Shown: one piece after another, positions 29,385 through 37,384 of the stretch | How positions within the stretch are numbered: position 1 is the first letter of the stretch | Layout of the letters: the number at the start of each line of letters is the position of its first letter | Origin: JAQBDA01 sp963709875 | GTDB taxonomy: Bacteria; Chloroflexota; Anaerolineae; Anaerolineales; UBA4823 | Reading direction: 5' to 3' | Assembly (NCBI GenBank): GCA_963709875.1 | Contig: CAVPYB010000009.1 | Location: 1 to 64,000 of the forward strand | DNA: 64,000 bases | Made by a program: the position numbers and the translations under genes | Notes under the pieces: model-generated | Seen by the model: only the letters and a program-made list of their open reading frames with translations | The model's database searches: none | Told to the model about the DNA's origin: nothing

Positions 29385-29579
29385 TCAGTGTTTGTGATTG
29401 GCTCCCTCAACCCCTTCCAGTCCGGGCAGGTGACCAGACAGCTTGCCGGGCTCGTGGATCAGAACCGGCAGGTGCTGAGGGCAAATCCAGTGGGTGTTCC
29501 CTTTGTATTCCAGCGCAAGTAAGGGGATCTGGTCGCTGGATCGATTGCAGTACAGGCAGGCAGCTTTATTATCTTCCAT
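29385..29579 (-). CDS. Small zinc-finger-like protein
   Basis: A 64-aa protein from ATG 29579. It has CLYC near the N-terminus and CPQH about 25 residues later, a plausible four-ligand zinc site, followed by a Gly/His-rich tail. It directly abuts the end of the DtxR-like gene on the opposite strand and lies downstream of the DnaI-like gene, with which it may be co-transcribed. I do not recognise the family; a longer GTG start at 29597 is possible. Confidence 0.6.
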   Translation of the reverse strand: MEDNKAACLYCNRSSDQIPLLALEYKGNTHWICPQHLPVLIHEPGKLSGHLPGLEGVEGANHKH

Positions 29580-29609
29580 ATAGCAGTAATACCTCACAGT
29601 TGATGGTTT

Positions 29610-31048
29610 CTAGGAACGGGTCAGCAGATCATAGATTTCTAGGATTGGCGTCGTCTGGATGTCTTGCGTGTTACCCCCCGGTACGAAGGCGCAGTAATTG
29701 CGCAAATCGAGCACAGGCGTGTATCTTGCATGCGGCTGAGCAGGCGTGGGTCCATTTCCTCCCGCAGCTCTGCAGTGGTGATCACGGTCGGCAGCTCGGT
29801 GATGTAGCGATAATTGAACAGTTGGTAGAGCTTCTCCCTCACCCAAGGTGTCATAGACTGGGTGCCCAGGTCGTCGAGCACCAGCAATGGCGCAGAGCGA
29901 TAGGCGTTGAAACGCCTATCCAGGCCCTCGCTGCTGGAGGGACTGAATGTAGCCCGCAGACGGCTCATTAAATCCGGGATATCCACGAATAAAGCCATGT
30001 GTCCCAGGTCGGAGCGGTAGTTTGCAATTGCCGCAGCGAGATGCGTCTTGCCGCTGCCATACGTTCCGGTAAACACCAGCCAGCCCTTGGGTTTCTCGGC
30101 ATACCTGTGTGCAGTCTCGAAGGCTTTCTCAAGGCTTTTTATATGTTCATTCCCCAGACCTTCATCTTTCCGAAGCGTGAAGGTATCGAACGTCATCTTG
30201 TGCAGCAGGTCGAGATAAGATAACTCTGTCTCACCTGCCTCGAGCGTTGGCCGGCGGTAGTCGGGGACCCGTATCTGCACTCTGGTCACCAGTTCCGGAT
30301 CTTCCAGGCGAGAGCGGATGCGCCCTTCGATCTCGTCCAGCAGCAAGTTTGTGGTCACAACCAGGGGCAGGTGGTTGATGTAGCGGTAGTTCACGATCTG
30401 GAAAAGCTTCTCCTGTGCCCAGGAGGTCGCGTTTTGGGTGCCAAAGTCATCCATCACCAGCAATGGCGCGCTGCGGATCTGTTCGAAGCGCTCCTCGAAT
30501 GTGGATTCCGGATCATCGTAGGAGAATCGCAGCGTGTCCAAAAGGTCGGGGACGGTGATAAACAGTGTCGGAACGCCCATACCCACCGTGAAATTGGCGA
30601 TTGCCGCAGCCAGGTGTGTCTTTCCGGTCCCGAAATCACCTTGCAGCAGCAACCACCCCTCGAGGTTTTCTGCAAAGATTTTGGAGTGGTTATATGCCAG
30701 TTCAAGAGTATCTGCCTGTGCCGGTCGCAGACCTATGCGCCCGCGCGGCTGGAAGTTATCGAATGTCAGGTGCTGCAGTCCATCCAGGTTGCTTAGCTCG
30801 AAAAGCCGGCTGTGAATCCGCTTGCTCAGCTCATTCCTACGACAGGAACAAATCTCCAGCCTGCCAAATTCGGGATGACCCACCGGCAGGTCCTGGCGCA
30901 GGTAGCCTGCCCCACCGCAAATTGGGCAGTCCGGATCGCCTGGCAGGTCATGCAGGTTCCATCCACCTGCATCACCAGCCGGCTCAGTCTTCCCACTCTG
31001 CATACCGGCGGCGATCTTTTTCAGTGTCTCGTCGATTTTTTCGCTCAT
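29610..31048 (-). CDS. DnaI/DnaC-like helicase loader with two tandem AAA+ domains
   Basis: A protein of about 480 aa with an N-terminal zinc-ribbon (CPIC … CSC, residues 42-70) and two homologous ATPase domains. Domain 1: Walker A GDFGTGKTH (138-146), Walker B LLVMDDFG (197-204). Domain 2: GTYGSGKTH (329-337), LLVLDDLG (389-396). Both share HLAAAIAN, RSAPLLV, EKL(F/Y)Q and NYRYI segments, so this is an internal duplication; DnaC and DnaI have one such domain. The uninterrupted frame stops at 29639, but the family-like tail (…SYRGGNTQDIQTTP…YDLLTRS, ending 29610) resumes if the G6 run near 29677 had seven G. It overlaps the DnaD gene and follows dnaB, so it should load DnaB onto DNA. Confidence 0.85.
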
Positions 31049-31652
31049 CACGTCCTTTTTCTTTCCAGCGGTTAAGGATGGCGCTTACATAACGCCAGCT
31101 GCGAGCATTGTTTTCAACCGAAATTCGGATAGCGTCTTCGATCCAGTCCGCAGGGTACATCGTCTCAGCATCCTGCAGCTCTTCGGCAATCAGCGGTGTC
31201 AGAGCACCGATGTTGTCTTCATACAGGCGATAGATATTGGGGACATCATCCCGTACTTCTACCGGCTGGAGAGCATCTCCAGAGTAGCGCCACTCACCCT
31301 TCTCAATCGCCTCTACCGCACTGCGACCTTTGGGTGAATTCAGGAAATACAAGTGCACCGGGCCGTCACTGCCATCCACCTCCGCTTGCAATAACGTGCC
31401 ACGGTCTACGCACTGCTTTATCGCCTTATCCAGCTTCGGTTCGGACATCCCAATTATTGATCCGGCGTCACTAAAAAAATCTGACCGCTGCAGGTAGCGG
31501 AAGTGTCCTTCCTTATGGTCCAGCAGCCAGATGGCATAAAGAGTGACCTTCAATTCATCCAGGTCATCCACACGAGGCAGCAGGTCGTAGAAAAACGGTC
31601 CCGGTACGGGGACCAGGCGGACTTTGCCTTCTGGAAAGCCTGGAAATGACAT
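30984..31652 (-). CDS. dnaD: DnaD-domain primosomal protein
   Basis: A 222-aa protein with an N-terminal winged-helix-like region (DELKVTLYAIWLLDHKEGHFRYLQRSDF) and a C-terminal DnaD/DnaB2 domain (IYRLYEDNIGALTPLIAEEL, then the YPADWIEDAIRISVENNARSWRYVSAILNRW signature in sequence), ending in a basic tail. DnaD proteins remodel DNA and recruit the helicase loader at origins and restart sites. The gene lies 24 bases after dnaB and overlaps the start of the DnaI-like gene by 65 bases, forming a primosome operon. Confidence 0.88.
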   Translation of the reverse strand: MSFPGFPEGKVRLVPVPGPFFYDLLPRVDDLDELKVTLYAIWLLDHKEGHFRYLQRSDFFSDAGSIIGMSEPKLDKAIKQCVDRGTLLQAEVDGSDGPVHLYFLNSPKGRSAVEAIEKGEWRYSGDALQPVEVRDDVPNIYRLYEDNIGALTPLIAEELQDAETMYPADWIEDAIRISVENNARSWRYVSAILNRWKEKGRDERKNRRDTEKDRRRYAEWED

Positions 31653-31676
31653 CGATCAGATCTCTGGACTTGCAGC

Positions 31677-33065
31677 CTATACCTTCGATAAATCCACAAC
31701 CTGTGTGGCTGCGTTCTCGAATTTAGCGATGCTGCTGCGGAAGATCAGCTCGATCGTACCGACCGGTCCGTTGCGGTGTTTGGCAATTTTAATCTGGGCG
31801 AGGTTCTGCTTGAGGGTATCCTTCTCGTAGATCTCAGGCCGGTGGATAAACATAACAATATCGGCGTCCTGCTCCAGCGAGCCAGACTCCCGCAGATCGG
31901 ATAGCTGGGGCTCCTTATCCGCTCGCTGCTCGACCGCGCGGGATAGTTGGGCGGCTGCCAGAACGGGCACGTTCAGCTCGCGTGCCATCACTTTCAGGTT
32001 GCGGGAGATATACGAGACTTCCTGTACCCGGTTCTCCACCCGGTTGCCGCTGCTCATCAACTGCAGGTAATCGACCAGGATCAAATCCAACTGGAACTCC
32101 AGGTGCAGCCGGCGGCATTTCGTCCGCAGCTGGAGCGGGGTCAACGCCGGGGTATCGTCGAGGAAGATCCGCGTCCCGCTGAGCGCTTCTACCGCCTGGG
32201 TAAATTTCGGCCACTCATCGTCGTTCAGCTTCCCGGTGCGCAAGCGCTGTGAATCGATCCCTGTCTCCTGCGCGATCAGACGCTGGATCAGCTGTTCGTT
32301 GGACATTTCAAGTGAAAAGACAGCCACATGTTTCTTATGTATCTGTGCTGCATTCTTTGCTGCCGAGAGCATGAACGCCGTCTTACCCATTCCAGGACGG
32401 CCGGCGATGATAATCAAGTCGGAGGGCTGCATACCCATCAACAGCCTGTCCAGATCGATAAATCCTGTTGGAACACCAAAAATATCCTCACCGCGGCTGG
32501 CGATCTGGTCGATGCGATCGTAATACTCACTGATCACCTGCTGGATGGTTTGCAGATCGCGGGTCATACGGCGCTCGCTGACCCCAAAGACCGCCTTCTC
32601 TGCCGAATCCATTACCGATTCAACGCTGCTTTCTTCTTTGTATGCCATGCGAGCAATTTCGTTCGCCGCGTTCAGCATCCGGCGGCGGATGGCAGTCTCT
32701 TCTACAATCCGTCCGTACGCAGCCGCGTGCAGTGAGGTCGGCACATTGCTGATCAGTGCAGAAAGGTAAGCTGGCCCCCCGACCTCGGCCAGGTGCCCCA
32801 TCTGATCGAGCTCTTCTGAGACGGTTAGAAAATCGATCGGAGAGCGGCGTTCGTGCAGGCGTGTAAAGGATTCCCAGATCCACCGGTGGCGGTGGATATA
32901 AAAATCGTCCGCCAGCAGGAATTGAGCCACGTCGTAATAAGCTTCAGGATTGATCAGCACCGAGCCAATAACCGCTTCTTCGGCCTCACGGCTGTGAGGC
33001 ACGATGGGCACTACCGAAGCTTCGCTCATCTCAACTGGTGTATATTCTTCCATCTCTATGGGCAA
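31677..33065 (-). CDS. dnaB: Replicative DNA helicase DnaB
   Basis: The 462-aa hexameric fork helicase. N-terminal domain PHSREAEEAVIGSVLINPEAY; RecA-like motor with Walker A GRPGMGKTAFML, SLEMSNEQLIQRL, Walker B LILVDYLQLMS, and SDLRESGSLEQDADIVMFIHR. Length and order are normal. The start is either TTG 33065 or ATG 33053 (MEEYTPVEM), neither with a strong ribosome site. It heads an operon with DnaD- and DnaI-like genes. Confidence 0.96.
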   Translation of the reverse strand: MPIEMEEYTPVEMSEASVVPIVPHSREAEEAVIGSVLINPEAYYDVAQFLLADDFYIHRHRWIWESFTRLHERRSPIDFLTVSEELDQMGHLAEVGGPAYLSALISNVPTSLHAAAYGRIVEETAIRRRMLNAANEIARMAYKEESSVESVMDSAEKAVFGVSERRMTRDLQTIQQVISEYYDRIDQIASRGEDIFGVPTGFIDLDRLLMGMQPSDLIIIAGRPGMGKTAFMLSAAKNAAQIHKKHVAVFSLEMSNEQLIQRLIAQETGIDSQRLRTGKLNDDEWPKFTQAVEALSGTRIFLDDTPALTPLQLRTKCRRLHLEFQLDLILVDYLQLMSSGNRVENRVQEVSYISRNLKVMARELNVPVLAAAQLSRAVEQRADKEPQLSDLRESGSLEQDADIVMFIHRPEIYEKDTLKQNLAQIKIAKHRNGPVGTIELIFRSSIAKFENAATQVVDLSKV

Positions 33066-33170
33066 TTTCTGGGATTAAGAACAGAAAACCGGGGCTGCGG
33101 TCAGTCAATGGCTTATCGAGCATAAAACCGAGCCTGGCTTACCCCGGTGAATACGGCCTGGTCCTGAGGC

Positions 33171-33731
33171 TTATTCCTCTGGTTCGTCGTCCCCTTCCTC
33201 ATTATCTTCGTCTTTGTCCAGCTTATCCAGGAAATCCTCGAAAATCGAGAGCCGCTCCTCTGCTTCCGGGCTGATCTCTTCAGCGTCTTGCTGAATGGGG
33301 GCTTCCTCGTCCTGTAAATCCTGTTCCGGGATGATCCCGGCGGAGTCCATTACGCTGCGTGCAACAAGGATAGGTACATGTGCCCGAACGGCGAGGTTCA
33401 GCGCATCGGATGGACGGGAATCGATATTCATGGTCGTACCATTCACTTCCACTACGATGTTCCCAAAAAACGTGTCATCCCGTAGCGAAGCGACTTCTAC
33501 CCGGACAACTTGAGCGTCCAATACACCAAATATATTCTTGAGCAGATCATGGGTTAGCGGGCGTGCAACTTCTACTTCCTGCAATGCTATGGTGATCGCT
33601 TCTGCTTCATAGACGCCGATCCAGATTGGCAGATAGCGTTCGGCATCGACTTCCCGGAGTATAACGATTCGCTGCTGCGACATTAAACTAACCCGGATGC
33701 TGTCGATGACCACTTCTAACATATCAGACAT
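33171..33731 (-). CDS. Bifunctional nuclease family protein (DUF151)
   Basis: A 186-aa protein. The first 130 residues match the bifunctional nuclease fold: VVIDSIRVS, LPIWIGVYEAEAI, RPLTHDLLKNI, and SRPSDALNLAVRAHVPI. Archetypes have RNase and DNase activity or act in stress responses; the bacterial function is poorly defined. The last 50 residues are an acidic tail (many Glu/Asp). It lies 105 bases upstream of dnaB on the same strand. GGAAGAG lies near the ATG. Confidence 0.85.
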   Translation of the reverse strand: MSDMLEVVIDSIRVSLMSQQRIVILREVDAERYLPIWIGVYEAEAITIALQEVEVARPLTHDLLKNIFGVLDAQVVRVEVASLRDDTFFGNIVVEVNGTTMNIDSRPSDALNLAVRAHVPILVARSVMDSAGIIPEQDLQDEEAPIQQDAEEISPEAEERLSIFEDFLDKLDKDEDNEEGDDEPEE

Positions 33732-33926
33732 CTTTTCACTCTTCCAATATTTACAGGAGTTTGGGGTACTTGTATGTTACCACACTTTCAGATCATCCTT
33801 TTCGTTATTTTAACATGCCGGAGTCTTGCTCGCAATCTATAACCCATACGGACTATCATCGTTGTAAGCCAAACTGAAATCTTAAAAGAATCGCTCGAAT
33901 CTATATCCAAATTTTAAGATTACGTG

Positions 33927-33962
33927 TATAATGTGACTCCCCTGTGAGTGGGCGAACAGGGG
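33927..33962 (+). promoter_or_regulatory. -10 element and leader hairpin upstream of the degenerate response regulator
   Basis: TATAAT at 33927-33932 is followed by an inverted repeat CCCCTGT (33939-33945) and ACAGGGG (33956-33962) that would lie at the very 5' end of the transcript. No T tract follows. It may be an operator or an mRNA-stabilising hairpin. Confidence 0.4.
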
Positions 33963-33984
33963 ATTAAATTTTGGGCAGGTGAGG

Positions 33985-34641
33985 ATGAGGGCCAGAATTC
34001 TCTGGATAGAAGGCAGCCGGGCAGAAGGTCCATTTTTTATTCCCAGCTTAAGAAAAAAAGACTATCTCGTGGATGTCGTATCCACGGGAACTGAAGCGCT
34101 TAATTATTTAACCAAGAACAAACCTGATCTGATCGTCCTGCACACGGCATCGATGCGCACCAGCGGGAAGCTCATCTGCCGCTCTCTCAGAGAGAATACC
34201 AACAATATCCCAATCCTGATCATCGCCAGTGCCAACCGCCCAAATAAAGATAACCAATGCGCCAATGTTGTCCTGACCCTGCCTTTCACCTCCCGCAAGT
34301 TGCTCAATCGCATCGTTCCACTACTGCCCAGTGAAGAGCGTAACATCCTGCATGCCGGTCAGATACGCCTGGATGTCGAACATAAGCGCATGTACTGTCA
34401 AGGACGGGAAGCGAAACTCACGCCGCGCATGGTCGAGCTGATGAAGATGTTAATGTCCCATCCAGGAGAAGTGCTCGAGAGAGAAGAGCTTTTCAAGAAA
34501 GTCTGGAACACAGACTATACCGAAGATACCAGGACCCTGGATGTACACATCAGCTGGCTGCGTCATGCCCTTGAGGAAGATCCCCGCAAGCCCAAACACC
34601 TGATAACAATCCGCGGCGTTGGCTACCGCCTGGATGTTTGA
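33985..34641 (+). CDS. OmpR-type regulator with degenerate receiver domain
   Basis: A 218-aa protein with an N-terminal receiver-like fold and a C-terminal OmpR/PhoB winged helix (EAKLTPRMVELMKMLMSHPGEVLEREELFKKVW … TLDVHISWLRHALEEDP … IRGVGYRLDV). The phosphorylation site is missing: the acidic pair is replaced (ILWIEGS), the acceptor Asp position reads His in DLIVLHTAS, and the switch Lys is lost (TLPFTSRKL). It should bind DNA like OmpR but not be phosphorylated in the usual way. ATG 33985 is preferred over GTG 33979. No kinase gene is adjacent. Confidence 0.87.
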   Translation: MRARILWIEGSRAEGPFFIPSLRKKDYLVDVVSTGTEALNYLTKNKPDLIVLHTASMRTSGKLICRSLRENTNNIPILIIASANRPNKDNQCANVVLTLPFTSRKLLNRIVPLLPSEERNILHAGQIRLDVEHKRMYCQGREAKLTPRMVELMKMLMSHPGEVLEREELFKKVWNTDYTEDTRTLDVHISWLRHALEEDPRKPKHLITIRGVGYRLDV

Positions 34642-34654
34642 AATCCCGATTTCC

Positions 34655-35953
34655 CTAAATCGAATATTTTGAATTCTTGTCCAGGACGATCAGCTCCTGT
34701 GCGCCGCTGACCCGAACAAACCGGACTGCCACCCGCTCTCCTAACCAATCTGCCTGGATCAGCATCTCTGCAGGTACTTCGCCGCGCCGCGGTGGGCGCC
34801 GACCCTGATAAGCACTTCGGAAGATTAGCCCATCCCAATCCGGATCGACCTCCCAGAAATCTACACCGTTAAGAAATGATGGTTCTATTTTCAGCTGCAG
34901 ACTCTCGTCCTCAACCTTAGCGATCAAGATTTGTTCGGTGTCCGCTGATGCTGAAGTTCGCCAGGTATTCTCTATCTTCTCCCCATCCTGCACCGCCCTG
35001 AGCATTCCAACAGATCTATCAACCTGAGCGGATAGCCGCGCCCAGGCAGTGTGCACCGCGCGCCGGGCCGCGTCCACCATCAAAAAGCGCCGGTTGTGGC
35101 GCAGGGCTGCAATCCCTGTCGTCCCCGAGCCGCTGAAGAAATCCGCCACGATATCGCCAGGGTTTGAGGACGCCATGATTATCCTCTCCAGCAGTGCTTC
35201 CGGTTTCTGGGTGGGGTATCCGGTCCGCTCGCTGTGCATCCGGGCGACCACCGGGAAATACCACCAGTCTTCCGGGACCTTGCCTCGCTCAAGGTCCGGC
35301 ACTTTGCCGAACCCTGCCTTGGGGGAGGATTCGAAGGTCTTGACTGTCTTCGGATCATAAGGCGTGCGGACCGCGTCTGCATTAAATGTATACCTATCGC
35401 TCTTGGTGTAAAGCAGCAGCGTATCATGTTTGCGGTTGAAGGCCGAGCGGATTGGGGATGGTCCATGATACACCCAGACAATCTCGTTCAACAAGCGTTC
35501 CGGCCCGAAGATCTCATCCAGCAGCAGCCGTGCGTAGGAGTTGGCATGCCAGTCAAGATGAAGGTAAAGACTGCCCTCGGGTGCCAGCAGGCGGTGCATG
35601 AGATGCAGCCTGGGATATAGCATATCCAGATATGCGTCGATATCCGGCCAGTGATCAGCGTATCCCTCAGCCAGCACCCAGTCCTGTGGGCGGCGCGAAT
35701 CTTCCCCCCGGCCTACCCGGGCAGGGTAGCGCCGGTTGGTGAAGAATGGCGGGTCCGCGTAGATCAGCTGAATGCGGCCTTCATACTCCGGCAGCAACCC
35801 CGACATCGCCGCCAGGTTGTCCCCCAGGATCAATTGGTTATCGAACTCCGCTGCGGGATATCCGGCACCCTGGGGATAGAGAATGCTCTCCAGCTCCAGC
35901 GCGGCCTGCAGCGGCTGAGGTGTGCTTTTGGAAGCCCAATGTAAGGAGGGCAT
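34655..35953 (-). CDS. Site-specific DNA methyltransferase, beta-class (N6-adenine or N4-cytosine)
   Basis: A 432-aa methyltransferase with catalytic motif IV (IQLIYADPPFFTNRRY) before the S-adenosylmethionine-binding motif I (IVADFFSGSGTTGIAAL), the order of beta-class enzymes. TQKPEALLERII precedes motif I, as in this class. The C-terminal 120 residues are less conserved and may bind DNA. No restriction endonuclease gene is next to it, so it seems to be an orphan modifier. The target sequence cannot be predicted. Confidence 0.88.
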   Translation of the reverse strand: MPSLHWASKSTPQPLQAALELESILYPQGAGYPAAEFDNQLILGDNLAAMSGLLPEYEGRIQLIYADPPFFTNRRYPARVGRGEDSRRPQDWVLAEGYADHWPDIDAYLDMLYPRLHLMHRLLAPEGSLYLHLDWHANSYARLLLDEIFGPERLLNEIVWVYHGPSPIRSAFNRKHDTLLLYTKSDRYTFNADAVRTPYDPKTVKTFESSPKAGFGKVPDLERGKVPEDWWYFPVVARMHSERTGYPTQKPEALLERIIMASSNPGDIVADFFSGSGTTGIAALRHNRRFLMVDAARRAVHTAWARLSAQVDRSVGMLRAVQDGEKIENTWRTSASADTEQILIAKVEDESLQLKIEPSFLNGVDFWEVDPDWDGLIFRSAYQGRRPPRRGEVPAEMLIQADWLGERVAVRFVRVSGAQELIVLDKNSKYSI

Positions 35954-36023
35954 GAGTGAGTAAATAGGTCAGGAGATAAGGGATGGTGGGGTGGGAGATC
36001 TACCCTTATCCCTTGAATCTATC

Positions 36024-37349
36024 TTACTTTCCGAACTTGACGCTCAGCAGCTCAGCCAGGTCCGGCTGACCGATCTCCTGGAGCTCGTAGCGCACACGCT
36101 GGGAGGGCTTGTCGATTTTAATAAGCATGTTCAGATCGATGGGGGTACCGATCAGCACCAGGTCAGCATCGGAACGGTTGATCGTCTCCTGAAGATCTCG
36201 CATCTGTGCCTCACCATAGCCCATGGCAGGCAGCACGTCTCCGGTTGTGGGATATTTCTTATAAGTATCCAGGATCGAGTTCACTGCGTAAGGACGAGGA
36301 TCGACAATTTGGGCTGCGCCGAAGCGCCGCGCAGCCACCCAGGCCGCGCCATATGCCATTTCGCCGTGGGTCAGGGTGGGGCCATCTTCGACCACCAGCA
36401 CCTTTTTCCCCCTGATTGCTGCCGGGTCATCGACAAACAGCGGTGATGCTGCTTCGATCACCTGCGCGGAGGGGTTAACCTTATGCAGGTTGTCCCGTAC
36501 ATGGATCACGTTCTCTACATCGGCAGTGTCTACTTTGTTGATCACGAATACATCCGCAGTGCGGACGTTGATCTCCCCGGGATGGTAGAGCAGCTCATGT
36601 CCTGGACGGTGTGGATCGACGACGACAATGCGGAAGTCTGAAATATAAAACGAAAAATCGTTGTTGCCGCCATCCCACAGTATGATATCGACTTCACTTT
36701 CTGCCTGGCGCAGGATGCGCTCGTAATCCACCCCTGCGTAGACGATCATCCCATTTGCCAGATGCGGCTCGTATTCCTCCCGCTCTTCGATGGTGCAATC
36801 ATGAAGCTCCAGATCACCGTATTCCGCAAATCGCTGGACAGCCTGGCGGGCGATATCACCATACGGCATGGGGTGCCGGATCACGGCAACCTTGTATCCC
36901 ATGTCACGCAGAACGAGTGAGACACGGCGGGTGGTCTGGCTCTTCCCAGACCCTGTACGCACCGCACAGACTGAGACCACCGGTTTGGTCGATTTCAACT
37001 GGGTCGCATTCGTACCCATCAAACGGAAATCTGCTCCGGCTGCAATCACCTGGGAGGCTTTATGCATCACAAATTCATGCGGCACATCACTGTAAGCAAA
37101 GACAACCTGTTCCGCCTTTTCGCGCCGGATTAAATCTGTAAGGTCAGATTCATCATAGATCGGAATGCCTGCCGGGTAGCGCGCGCCCGCCAGCTCCGAC
37201 GGATAGGTGCGGCCTTCGATGTCCGGAATCTGCGTAGCCGTGAAAGCAACCACCTCATAGTCTGGATTGTCCCGGAAATATACGTTGAAATTGTGGAAAT
37301 CGCGCCCTGCAGCGCCCATGATGATGGTTCGAGTAGGTGGCATAGCCAA
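36024..37349 (-). CDS. Cyclic 2,3-diphosphoglycerate synthetase-like P-loop GTPase
   Basis: A 441-aa protein of the cPGS-related family. It begins with a Rossmann-like segment (TIIMGAAGRDFHNFNVYFRDNPDYEVVAFTATQIP), followed by a P-loop AVRTGSGKSQTTR, PMPYGDIARQAVQRF, ILWDGGNNDFSFY and FVINKVDTAD. Archaeal cPGS makes cyclic 2,3-bisphosphoglycerate, a thermoprotectant; bacterial homologues are common but not well characterised. TTG 37349 is favoured as start because AGGAG lies seven bases upstream; ATG 37343 is the alternative. It is 35 bases downstream of argS on the same strand. Confidence 0.85.
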   Translation of the reverse strand: MAMPPTRTIIMGAAGRDFHNFNVYFRDNPDYEVVAFTATQIPDIEGRTYPSELAGARYPAGIPIYDESDLTDLIRREKAEQVVFAYSDVPHEFVMHKASQVIAAGADFRLMGTNATQLKSTKPVVSVCAVRTGSGKSQTTRRVSLVLRDMGYKVAVIRHPMPYGDIARQAVQRFAEYGDLELHDCTIEEREEYEPHLANGMIVYAGVDYERILRQAESEVDIILWDGGNNDFSFYISDFRIVVVDPHRPGHELLYHPGEINVRTADVFVINKVDTADVENVIHVRDNLHKVNPSAQVIEAASPLFVDDPAAIRGKKVLVVEDGPTLTHGEMAYGAAWVAARRFGAAQIVDPRPYAVNSILDTYKKYPTTGDVLPAMGYGEAQMRDLQETINRSDADLVLIGTPIDLNMLIKIDKPSQRVRYELQEIGQPDLAELLSVKFGK

Positions 37350-37384
37350 TCAATGTCTCCTTCTATAAATAGGATATTCTTGCA

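Noticed and set aside
33093..33165. Possible hairpin ACCGGGG…CCCCGGT between dnaB and the DUF151 gene
   Set aside because: The arms are only seven bases and the loop is about 55 bases; no T tract, so not convincing.
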